DNA from: Lichtheimia corymbifera B2541
Lineage: Eukaryota > Mucoromycota > Mucoromycetes > Mucorales > Lichtheimiaceae
DNA length: 64,000 bases
Assembly (NCBI GenBank): GCA_000697475.1
Contig: JNEU01000966.1
Span: 62,001 to 126,000, forward strand
Reading direction: 5' to 3'
In this document: positions 10,755-21,574 of the stretch, in pieces
How positions within the stretch are numbered: position 1 is the first letter of the stretch
Layout: every line of letters begins with the position of its first letter
Position numbers and translations under genes: made by a program
Notes under the pieces: model-generated
The model's database searches: none
Told to the model about the DNA's origin: nothing
The model's input: the letters and a program-made list of their open reading frames with translations, nothing else

Positions 10755-13701
10755 CTACAGATGACTCTCCATTGGCTTGAGACTTTTGTTGGCAAATTGA
10801 TCAAGAGCATTTTCGATGACATCCCAGATCGTCTTTGCATATACAAACTCGATATCATTCTTGACATTGATAGGCACATCAGCAACCACATCTTTTCGAT
10901 TACGTTCGGGTAGGATGATTTTACGTATCCCAGCACGATGAGCTGATATGACCTTTTCCTTGATACCGCCTACGGGTAATACCAGCCCTCGAAGTGAGAT
11001 TTCGCCAGTCATTGCCGTGGTGGATTTTACCGCAGAATCAGTAAGTAATGAGACCAAGGAACATACCATCGTAACGCCTATCACAGTCATCATGCATTAC
11101 TATTGGTTATCTGGATATTTGACTTTATGCTTATTACCTGCACTTGGACCATCTTTGGATACAGCCCCTTGAGGTATATGAATGTGGATATCGTGATTGG
11201 CAAGGATTTTCTCATGCGTGGTAGTAGCAATCTTCAAGTCGTAAGCATTGACCTTGACCCAAGTGAGTGCGATATGAGCTGATTCCTTGATGACTTCTCC
11301 CAAAGACCCTGTCAACTGAAGATCACCACTGCCGGGCATTTTGCTTGATTCAACAAAAAGGATCCCACCATTGCCACTTCCAGAATATGCCAACCCAGTT
11401 ACAACACCGGGCATTGCTTGACGACCAGCAGTGTCCTTGTCATATGGAGGAACCTATACATCGATGGCATGTTGTCAGATGACGACCCAACCACAAACAT
11501 TTTGTCGTTGATGCTTACTCCAAGTATATCCAAAACATCCTCTTGTGTCACGCCTGGTGTGTATTGATATCCAAGGTCGTTTTCTCTTAAATCGGCAAGC
11601 TCCACACATTTGGCGCGGATAACTGATGCCAACGTACGCTCCAATGTACGTACACCAGATTCCCGTGTGTATTGTTCAGCGATCCATAGTATCACGTCGT
11701 CAGTCATATCAATCTCATTTGGAGCTAGCCCATGCCGTTGGATTTGTTTGGGTAATAAATGGGTCCTTGCGATGTGTAGCTTTTCTTCAAATGTGTATCC
11801 ATGGAGTTGAATCACTTCCATACGATCCAAGAGTGGCTGTGGGATGGTGTGAATGCTGTTGGCTGTGGCAATGAATAGGATGGAGGATAGATCATAGGGC
11901 AGGTTAAGATAGTGGTCGTGAAAGGTGTTATTTTGCTCTGGGTCCAACACTTCCAAGAGAGCAGCGGCTGTGTAAAGGATAATTAGTAATGTGGGCTTGC
12001 TTCGTTTATATACGCTATGTACCTGGATCGCCGTGTGAAGCAGAGCGGGAGACCTTGTCAATTTCATCTACCACCTATAATCAGCTTATTATGTCTACGT
12101 GCACATCATCCATTTTACGAACCTAATAACATAACTGGATTGTTCGCTCCACAACGGCGAATGCCTTGGATAATGAGACCAGGCATGGCAGATACGTATG
12201 CTCGCCGATGACCGCTGTATATAATCCATATGCCAATCAGTTTTACTGCACGTACTCAATATTTTGCCCGATTAGTTACCGCATATCAGCTTCATCACGT
12301 ACACCTCCCAAAGCAATCCGATGGAACTTGCGTGACAAGGCTGTGGCGATTGATTTTCCTAATGACGTCTTTCCCACCCCAGGCTGGTAATAAAGATATA
12401 TCATTAAGAACCCAATGTGTAGAGCGTGCATGCATATTGAATAAACTTGCCGGTCCAACGAAACATAAAATAGGAGCCTTGAGGTCACCTTTGATTTTGG
12501 CCACTGAAAGATACTCCACAATGCGCTTCTTGACATGATCCAACCTATCATCCGTAAGGTCAATTATCTTGCAGTTTGATTTCCCTGTAGTAACCTCCTA
12601 TACTACCTACCCAAAATGATCATCTTCCAACTGCTTTTTCGCTACAGCAATATCAATAAGCACGCTGTTTGATTGTGTATTCCATGGTAGATCTGCCAAT
12701 AATTCCAAATAGTTGTGAAGGACACTCCATTCAGCAGAGGAAGTGGACATGTTTTGAAGGCGTTTGAATTCTCGAATAGCTACATTGGCTGCATCCTCTG
12801 GCATATGTGCGTTGGTTAATCGCTGTTTGAGTAATGTCAAGTCATCCACATCAGTTGCATGATTTGTATCACGGGGCCCAAGTGGACCAATTTCTCGGCG
12901 TATAGCTTCCAATTGTTGTCTCAAATAGGATGCACGTTGTCGTTTGCTGAGTGTATTATCTTGTGTGGTGATGGCAGTGGTGTCTGAAAGGAGTGATTGG
13001 GTCTCACGAGTGAGCCACTTTTGCGCAAGGTGGATACGATCCTTGACAGATTCAGTCATGAGCATAGCTAAGCGTTCCTCAAACGATGTATCAATGATGG
13101 AAACAAGCATATCGGCTAACACAGGTACGGGTAATGTGCTGACATGCTCTTGCAGTTGTTGTGCAAGTGGCACTTGCAATGTCTCAAGTCGTTGCAAAAA
13201 TGCTGGTACGGTTGTTGATGAAAAAATGGCCATTGCTTCGCGTGCTTCACGTTCAGAACGGTTGCTCACATGGCTCACTCTTACTTGTAAGCCATTGGTA
13301 TCTTGCTCATATGACAATGCTTTGAACCTTGCAAGGCCTTCCATATATACGTCATAGCATACAGCACCTTCCTTTTGCGTTGAAGCTGGATCGTCTTGTT
13401 GCTGTACTATACGCGTAATGCGGCCCGTGCATCCGTACCCACACAACACTTGATGAGGATCATCCATCCATGATTGCCTGTCTTCGTTATCATTACTTGT
13501 CGATGGCTTGAAAGGAATACATCCAACAATTGGTAGTGCAGTGCTCTTGTTGGCTTCAGTGTCATCTTGTTGACTCGAAGTATACTCGTCCACAAGGTAC
13601 TCAGCTTGGTGTCCAGATAGTTCAAGGCGTAAAATGACCGATGGTAGTAGCACCTTGTTGTCCAGAGGGATGACAAGGAGGTTATCTCGTGTGTTGCTCA
13701 T
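10755..13701 (-). CDS. Peroxisomal-type Lon protease (ATP-dependent serine protease)
   Basis: AAA+ protease of 837 residues. Exons 13701-12611, 12544-12451, 12383-12280, 12214-12123, 12067-12023, 11967-11519, 11453-11138, 11077-10755. An N-terminal LAN substrate domain ([20 protein letters not shown]) is followed by Walker A GPPGVGKTS (~residue 395), Walker B VMLLDEIDK (~460), catalytic Ser in DGPSAG (~729) and Lys in VGGIKEK (~771). The protein ends in Ser-His-Leu, a PTS1-like tripeptide, and starts with no presequence, so peroxisomes are the likelier location than mitochondria (inference). Intron 2 (12450-12384) needs a GC donor: only GCAAGT restores the Walker A frame. Role: peroxisomal matrix protein quality control. 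Confidence 0.93.
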
Positions 13702-14227
13702 GATAGAAGCGAAAATGAATGCTGTGTATATGAAAGAAGAGTAAGAGGATGATCAAAGGGGAAAAGAGAGCACTCCCACACTTTTCAATGTAAGGCACAA
13801 ATGCAAAGTGGTATTATAAGTATGTATCACCACTGCATAAAATAGCGATATCGGCGTCAAATTGGTGCATCCAAAGTGTGGGAACGTCGTACACCCTGAG
13901 AGATTTTCACTCCTGTCAGCTGATAGCAACAGCCACAGTGTATAGTTCACTACCCCAGCCCCCACTTATTCACAGCATTGATGTTGAAATATGGATCAAG
14001 TGCAAGGTTTCCTCAGAGACAGGGCAACAAGATCTTTCAACGTATCCCCAACCAAATGATGATATAAGCTTAAGCTCCAAAACAATGTACTCATAATCCC
14101 GACATGTCCCTGAATTTTCTGCCCAGCTGGTCCATGCATCCTACTTCTTGGCGTCAATTCACCACCCCTTCAAGACATCAAGTTGTAATATAAAATGAGG
14201 AAAAGAGTCTAAGAACATGCGATTGTA
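13702..14227. other. Lon upstream region and COX15 3' region
   Basis: 526 bp between two minus-strand genes. No open frame of note and no repeat. It should contain the Lon promoter and the COX15 polyadenylation site. Confidence 0.5.
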
Positions 14228-15805
14228 TTAAATAGGAACTTTTCGAAGAGCATGGATTAACCAAAAGTTGGAAGTCAAAAGCGCCAAAGCACCAGCTTGA
14301 TGGGCCGCAGCCAGCTCGATCGGCACCATGTAGATCAGGGTTGAAATACCGAGTGTCACTTGAAGAACAACAGCACCCATCATGGTATTCATGGCAACAC
14401 GTGCATTCTTGGGCAAGGGCAATCTGCGTGAGTACAACCAAAGGGCTGTTGCCAGAGTAGCGGTGGATTCGGCCTAAAAGATACATTAGCATATAGATCC
14501 ATGCACATGTAGTATATGTGTACATACCAAAGTACGGTGATCAAATTGGACGGTGGTAGGATTCTCGAGCAGATTACGCCATTTGCCACCATCGTTAGGC
14601 TTAACATAGTCGTCTGACCAGAGTTCAGCTTTGGGTGGTATCATGCTGTTACCCATGAAAGGGAATTCGTTGTAAATGAGACCAGCATCCAGACCAGCCA
14701 CCAAACCACCCGACATTGCTGTGCAAAAGATGAGAGCGCCCATGATATGTGCAAATCGGCGGAAACGGTGCAAGACAGGGTTATTGAGCATGGCAGCGGC
14801 TTCCTTTGGATATGTGCCTGTGGCAATCTTGTGTTGGCGTAAAATGTCAGCAGCCACAAAAATCGTGCCGGCGTAAATCATGAATGCTGTTGCCAAATGA
14901 GCTGTCAAACGATATTGGCTCACACGTGGTACAGCACCAGGCTCCTCCATCAATGCTTGCGATAAACCTGATTTAACCATGTACCATCCCATAAAGCCCT
15001 ACTTCCTTGTATTAATGACCATTGTCATCAATCCATCCATACAAAATCCTTTTGCTTTACCTGGAAACCAAGCAATGCAGTGATTCCAAATGTTTGCTTC
15101 ATGACACGTTTCGACATGTAACCACGTGATGCGAAATATAAACCAGGGAGGATAAAAGCTGCACCGATAAAACGACCAATCATGCGATGTGTCCATTCCC
15201 AATAAAAGATCGTCTTGAATTCATTCAATTCCATATGTCGATTCAACCTATACACACACACACACCCATTCATTAACAACCGTGCTTCATAAGATACCAT
15301 CCGTGCTTCCTACTTACAACTTGTACTCGGGATATTGCTTGTACTTTTCAAATTCTTCGATCCATTCTTGCTCTGAACGTGGAGGCTTCATACCAGAAAT
15401 GACATTCCATTCAGTAATAGATAAACCACTCTCAGTGAGACGCGTGAGACCGCCAACAACCACGATAGCAAACACGAGACCAGCATTGAAGTATAACCAG
15501 TAAGCAACAATAGGCTTTGTCACGTTCGCCTTGGCTGCAGCTGCAGTGGTATTGGTGGCTGTAGTAGCAGCAGCTGTAGCAGAAGCGTTGCTCATGAGTC
15601 GTTTGAACACACCATTGGAACGTAATTGAGCCAGGGCACTTTGTTTAAGACTTGAAGAGTGCATCGATCGAAAGGTGGTAGTGGTTGTGGTCCATGTGAG
15701 TGAAGGCGAACGTGGTAATGCGCGCAATACAGTGAATGGACGGTGGTGATGGTGTGAGCAAGTAGCACCGAGACGACCTAAACGATGCAACGAGTTGCGA
15801 AGCAT
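14228..15805 (-). CDS. COX15: Heme A synthase COX15
   Basis: Inner-mitochondrial-membrane enzyme converting heme O to heme A for cytochrome oxidase. Exons 15805-15318, 15247-15061, 14998-14528, 14473-14228 encode 463 residues. A long basic Ser/Thr/His-rich presequence (~100 residues) precedes the first helix, [20 protein letters not shown], and the signature [17 protein letters not shown]. Heme-ligand histidines sit in the [17 protein letters not shown] and DHRTL regions and the C-terminal AAAHQAGA. Multiple membrane spans follow the Cox15/CtaA pattern. Introns are 55-72 nt with GT-AG ends. It lies two genes from COX6, adding to a local respiratory block; Lon lies downstream on the same strand. 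Confidence 0.96.
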
Positions 15806-17266
15806 TGTATGCAAGAGAGTGGGGAGAGGAGGAGGAGGTTGTGGTGTTGACAAAGGAACAACAACAACGAGCTGTGTCAAAGTGTCAAAGTGCGCGGACC
15901 TGCGGGCATGCGGATTATGAATCTCGACTTTCCACCATGTTGCATACCTGGTTTCTATGTGTGTCTCAGAGTGGCTTTTTTGACTCATTTGTTATTAAAC
16001 ATGGCGTGATATCCGCGATTCCACCCGTTCCATTTTCGAGAGTCCCTTTGTTCTATAGACTTTAATAATTGTCGTTGATCCATCCTTAGCTTTATCTTAC
16101 GATACAATGTTCCTCCTCCTCCGATACCTACTATGTACCTTAAATCATGCATCATCTAACAATGATGGATAGCTTAAATGATATATTGATATGATGAAAA
16201 CATGGGTAAACATATCTTGTAGAGTGCTTGATATTAGGGATGAGGTGTATGGATAGAGTTACCGCTTATTGTGTAGCCACTAACATTAAGGGTTGACGCC
16301 ACGCTATCTAGCCAGAGCAGGTGGGAGATGAGATAAAACACAGCTATGACAGGGTCACGTGCCATCCATGACTTGCACGGTGTACATGTGCACACGAGCA
16401 AATTATTCAAAGTAATGGATACGATCCTAGGCTAATATAATATTTACCAATACCCAGATCAGAAACCATATTAAAAAGAATAAGCTCATCGCAAAAGACT
16501 ACAAGACAAGGTACAAGGAATAGCTTCAAAAAGATGAAAAAGTCCATTGCAAAGCTATAAAGTTGTCTTTGATACTTAATAGGATGGTCGTGTAGTATAT
16601 GAAATCACATTTGGTTGGGCTTGTGTATGTGTATGCTGCTTACGCTAGTTTACAACGACGGCGTGATTATCACACACTTTATACTCCAAAGGGGAGGTAC
16701 TGTTGCTTTATTCTTAGCTTTCAAATGATATATGTACAGGTGATAGTGGTGTGTGCTGCAATCATGCCAGAACAAAGAATAAGAATATGGAGGATGATCA
16801 TGATGACAATGAAGGGAAAGAGAGAATGAAGAGACTCATTCATGGAGCAACAATATTATTCACGTGTAAAAAGATGGGCCCATTCCGTTTGCGGAATCAA
16901 TTGCTGTAGTAATCACGGCTGCAGTAAGGGCGCCAAAGGGTCACGGGGAATGATTGTGTAGTACTTTGTGTGGCATACCTTGGTTTCAGTGTCCTCCCTT
17001 CTCATTACAACTCAGCAGCATCCCGCCTTTCCCCTTCGTTGACCCTACTCCATATCATCAATACATAAGCAAGAAGAGCATTATCCAGCACTTTAATGTG
17101 TCAATGCATATAGAAAATTGATACAGATATAAATGTCAATGAAATGGTTGCTGTGCGTACATACTACAATTTGTGATCATGAATGCTGGTTAAAAGAGAA
17201 TGTGCAATATGTGGTGGAGGTGGTGGTGATGGTGCATGATGGTGTAAAAAACAAGCATAGTAAGAA
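15806..17266. other. Non-coding stretch upstream of COX15
   Basis: About 1.46 kb without a supportable gene. The first 200 bp carry a TGTCAAAG direct repeat near 15876-15890 and must include the COX15 promoter. The rest is AT-rich with only short, domain-free frames. Confidence 0.5.
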
Positions 17267-17536
17267 TTATCGCCGATGATGGATATGAAACAAATGCATC
17301 ATGAGAGATGAAGAAGAGATACGATAGCCACTGTGATGATGATGAAAGCAAATGTTGGTTGAAAGGGCTCTCGACGCAACTTGGCGTGTCATTTTGGCAT
17401 GTGTGTGGCGAGCCAACGACAACACACACTCAAAAGACAGAGTTCACGCTTACTTGTGTAATGCGCACCATGAGTAATGGTCTTGCTCATTGAGATCGGC
17501 ACTGCAGACTGGGCAAATCTTGGAGTTGGTTGTCAT
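17267..17536 (-). CDS. Candidate small zinc-binding protein (48 residues)
   Basis: Not recognised as a known family. Proposed exons 17536-17454 and 17330-17267 (121-nt intron, GT-AG). The first exon encodes a compact Cys2-Cys-His arrangement, C-x2-C-x12-C-x2-H (residues 8, 11, 24, 27), which looks metal-binding; the second adds a Ser-rich and His/Arg-rich tail. Without splicing the frame would stop after 28 residues. The main support beyond the cysteine pattern is upstream: a 15-bp element at 17618-17632 nearly identical to one at the same distance before DHR1. It could be a chance frame; transcript data would settle it. Confidence 0.35.
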
Positions 17537-17617
17537 ATTTCTCGTCAAAAGTAAGAGGAAAAAGATAAAAAGATGTGGAAAGTAAGTGGGAGATGGGAAA
17601 AAGAGAGGAGAAAAGGA

Positions 17618-17632
17618 TCGGGCTAACCAATG
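17618..17632 (-). promoter_or_regulatory. CCAAT-containing element shared with DHR1 promoter
   Basis: Read on the gene strand the element is CATTGGTTAGCCCGA, 82-96 bp before the candidate ATG at 17536. DHR1 has CATTGGCTAAGCCCGA 77-92 bp before its ATG. The inverted CCAAT box plus a GCCCGA half and the matched distance suggest a common promoter module. Confidence 0.5.
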
Positions 17633-18787
17633 TAAACGGAGGATGCTTGCTGTTGCTTATATAGGACAACACGCACACGTTCTCATATCGTTGTCTCTCC
17701 CTCATTTTTCGCCCTGTCAATGTCGTAGTATTCATGGCATATCGAACCCCAACGATATAATCTCATCGAATGATCGAATCCGCTTACCGTTAATTGGTTG
17801 GTGGAACCGTTACCGGATGAGACGATGAGTGAAGAATGTGCTTCCTATTACCACACTTTTAACATCATCCCAATATCATACATCAAGGTAGTACCTCCCT
17901 GCTGCGCATACCCATATCTTGCTATTTACAAGCACATGTCCTTTTCCGGGCAACCCATGAAGAGGTGCAAGATTAATTGGCGGGAAGACAAGAACCACGG
18001 GCACACAAAATGTGGACACGAGTTACATTCTCGGGATGCTCGGATCTCACGTGGATAACAAAAAGGAAGTTAACCTATTCTTTATTGCCTTTTCGAGCTC
18101 TTGTTGCTAAGAGATTGCACCAATGCATAATCGATCCCATCATGCACAAAGAATTTTATGGACGCAAACAACCACTGAATAAATCCCCAATCTTCTTAAA
18201 GATGATCGCTATTGGAAATCAGGCATATTTACACTCCTCAGCTTGTAATACACACATAAACACAGGGTGCTGTTGCCCCGTGTTGTAGTCGTCGGATGGA
18301 CATGGAACAGCGTGCCGAGCTGCCGGATCATGGAATTTGGTGTCACGATGGTATTTTCCATGGTTGCCTGTGTCACAACTGCCACGCTCCCATGTTGCTT
18401 AATATCACTCATAGGCTCACGTGTGCACACAAGCACTATCACTCTCTCATCTTTGTGGATCAAACATCGTCCTGTAATTCGTGTATTGCAGTCACTGCCA
18501 CGTGCGCTCCACCCCCTTGGAGAAAAATGTTGGTGCATAATGTTAATAGACTAGCGGCTACTTTGAAGCATACCTTGTTCCTTCATGATCTAGTAAATTA
18601 TCGCTTCAGCCGTAATGCGATTACCGCTGATAAGGAGAGATCACAGGTACATATGTAAGATTAACGAAACGCTGATGGGCAAAACCCCTTCATGCATAAT
18701 CATGCATAAATATGCAATTGCCCTCAAATCAACAGCCATTTTGCATTCGCCGTTTCTTTTCTTCACTTTTTCTTCCTTCTAAGAGGC
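17633..18787. other. Upstream region of the first sugar transporter; no gene assigned
   Basis: A 120-codon frame at 18299-18658 and an antisense 109-codon frame overlap it but neither shows a domain or intron signals. The final 100 bp before 18788 should hold the transporter promoter. Confidence 0.4.
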
Positions 18788-20776
18788 ATGTTGGTGACTG
18801 AGCGAGGTGGAAAACAACCATCATCTCGAACATTGTTACGTGGGAATGCGTTCTTGTACTCGGTTGCGGCGTTCGCCGCGTTAGGACAGTTCTTGTTTGG
18901 ATGTAAGGAACGAGAACAAAATCTTCCAAAGAGCATTCATACGTATAACTACGTATGAGATAGATGATCAAGGTGTGATGTCAGGCGTGCTTGTAAATCA
19001 GCGTTGGCTAGAAACGTTTCATTATCCGGATGCTGTCATGAAAGGCCTTATTGTGGCCATCTTCGAATTAGGGGCACTGGTAACCTCAGTGATAGCTAGT
19101 TGGGCCATTGACCACTTTGGTCGCGTTGGGACCATTCGTATTGGTGCCTTTATTTTCATCATTGGCGGTACGTTGCAAACAGCTGCCAACCACATTGATT
19201 TATTACTGGTCGGTCGTTTAGTTGGTGGTTTTGGTGTTGGCTTTTTCAGCACTGTCATACCGATCTACTCTGCAGAGCTTGGACGTGCGGAGAATGTAAG
19301 TGCATATGATAAAAGGCTATTACCTCCAATCACCAGTCACGTTAACGCAATGTTGTCAAGCGTGGTGTCGTAGCTGTGTTCAGTATGAGCATCATCCTCG
19401 TTGGACTTGCATCATCAGGTACCATGAGCAACACCATCAGCATATCCCCTACCATATTAACCAATGTGCGCCACCTGTGTATAGATTATATTGACCTTGG
19501 CTTCTCATGGGTCGAAAATGATTGGTCGTGGCGAGGTCCATTGTTCATGCAACCGGTGTTTGCAGTTATCCTCCTTATTGGCACTTGTTTCCTTCCCGAA
19601 TCTCCACGATGGCTAATGAAACGAGGTCAAAACGACAAGGCCCTTGCTGTATTATCCATCATGTATATATCTTCTTTATCTTAGCATGCATGAAAACTGG
19701 GTGGTTGGATTGACACAATGACTCGTGCAATATAGACATGACAGGGAACCTGACCATCCTGACGTACTGCGAGATCATGACCAAATTCTTGATGCAGTAC
19801 AGTTTGAAGAAACACTAGGTAAGATGACCTGGCGGGATATGTTTGTCGTATACAAGCGACGTTCTTGGATTGCCATCGTTGTTCAAACGTGTGTTCAGCT
19901 TCAAGGAATTAACGTCATTCCGGTGAGTGATAACTTCATTATAATATCAAGCATACCTTAACTCAGTAGCCTTGCGTTAGTATTATGCGCCTATAATCTA
20001 CGAAAAAGTGCTAGGACCAGGAAAACTGGTCTTGCTCATGAACGGGGTTACTGCAACGGTCTTTGTATTTGGCGCATGGACATGTATGTTACTGGTTGAA
20101 CGGTGTGGACGCCGTCCTCTCTTTTTAGCAACAAGCCTCAATCTTGCTATATGGCTGATTCTCATGGCACTTTTTACAAGTGGTACTGTGAGTGATACAA
20201 GGGCTTCTTCTATTATGACCATTGTTTGTGCGATGGTGTTCATGTTTACTTTTGGCCTTGCTTGGGGACCAGTCGCATGGCTTTGTAAGTACCACTTCCT
20301 ATGATTCTGCATTTATTCATGCAACCACGAAATAGATGTGGCCGAGATATTCCCATTACGTGCTAGGGCAAAAGGTGTGGCGCTCACAGGAATATCACAT
20401 TGGGTATGATTATATACAACGATGACCCGCAAACAATATTAATGATGATTGATACTTTTTAATCACAAATAGCTATGGAACTTTGCCGTGGGATTATGGA
20501 CGCCACCACTCCTCGAAAGCATTGGCTGGGTTACTTACCTTCTTTATGCAGCCATGTGCATTGCCACGTTTGTCATTGGTAACGTATCTTAAATCCTAAT
20601 GACATATCATTTTGGATAACTGATCTGATTATGGTTTACTAGTTTACTTTACATTTATCGAGACCAAAGGAAAAACCCTTGAGGAAATTGAAAGTCTTTT
20701 TGGTGACAACAATCAAAATGCTAGACAACGTATTCATTCTGACACTGGAAGCAATAATAAACCACCTTCCACCTGA
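18788..20776 (+). CDS. Sugar porter (major facilitator superfamily), tandem copy 1
   Basis: Plasma-membrane hexose/sugar transporter of 493 residues with twelve predicted spans. Exons 18788-18902, 18964-19295, 19361-19418, 19485-19662, 19736-19922, 19981-20284, 20336-20403, 20473-20578, 20643-20776. Family marks in order: GYDQGVMSGVL after helix 1 (made only by splicing), PESPRWL before the central loop, QLQGIN followed by the split PYYAPIIYE in the helix-7 region, LVERCGRRPL between helices 8 and 9, and ETKGKTLEEIESLFG at the end. The usual QQ of the substrate motif is QL here. Copy 2 is 800 bp downstream with identical intron positions. Substrate cannot be told from sequence. Confidence 0.94.
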
Positions 20777-21574
20777 CATCATAATCATGGCAGCAGCAAT
20801 CCGTAGCGAGGAACATGGGTTACGGGTATGCTTTTCGAATGTGAAGGCGAAATAATATCATGGCTCTGACACAATGACCAGGTATGCCGATAATATTCTC
20901 GACAATGAAAGCTGTAGCGGGTGAGTGTTTTTTGTAAACGGATATAGCGATGCATTTCCATTATCAGGGAACCAACCACGTTGTGGGAAGCTTGAATCAA
21001 GTAGCAGCTGTCATTATTATTTACCCCTGGCAAGCCTATGTCAGCTCCTGTATCGTAATAAGGTTCAGCCCATATGTATCCATGCAATCTCGTTTATTAC
21101 AAACAAAATCCATCAATCGGGTGTAATATCGTACATGGTCCTAGCAACAATGAAACCAACCATGGTGCATGTTCTTCTAATATTCCGCTAGATTTCATAT
21201 TACATCGCGAATAATTTAAGTTTTACCCCCTTGGTGGTTCCCCTAGACGGCCCCCTTTTGCGGTTCATCCTCTACCCAGTAATCATGAATACACCCAGTT
21301 TACTATCAGAAGTCTTCTTGACGACCAATTTTGGTTATCTAGTATAATAATTCCCGCATACAATGGTTTCGATGCCATCTGTTGACTGGTTGAGGAGGAG
21401 CTGACTATAGCTTGCTAACATCACAGAGTTTTATACTCACTCTATTCCACTTCACCTGCATATGCATGCATGAAAGGAAGACCCATTGCGGTTTTGGGCC
21501 GGCTCTCCGTATCATCTTGTATTCGCACCTTCTCTTTCCTTATTACCACATACGTTGTTGCTCTATCGGATCCT
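20777..21574. other. Spacer between the two sugar transporters
   Basis: No gene. A cluster of three C-rich boxes (ACCCCC, TCCCCT, GCCCCC) lies at 21226-21255, about 320 bp upstream of copy 2. These resemble stress-response or carbon-repressor sites, but binding is speculative. Confidence 0.4.

Noticed and set aside
18299..18658. 120-codon plus-strand frame rich in Cys and His
   Set aside because: No spacing of Cys/His fits a known zinc motif, the antisense strand is equally open, and there are no splice or promoter signals.
21470..21574. Longer start for sugar porter copy 2
   Set aside because: Copy 1 has no equivalent 35-residue extension; alignment begins near the ATG at 21575.
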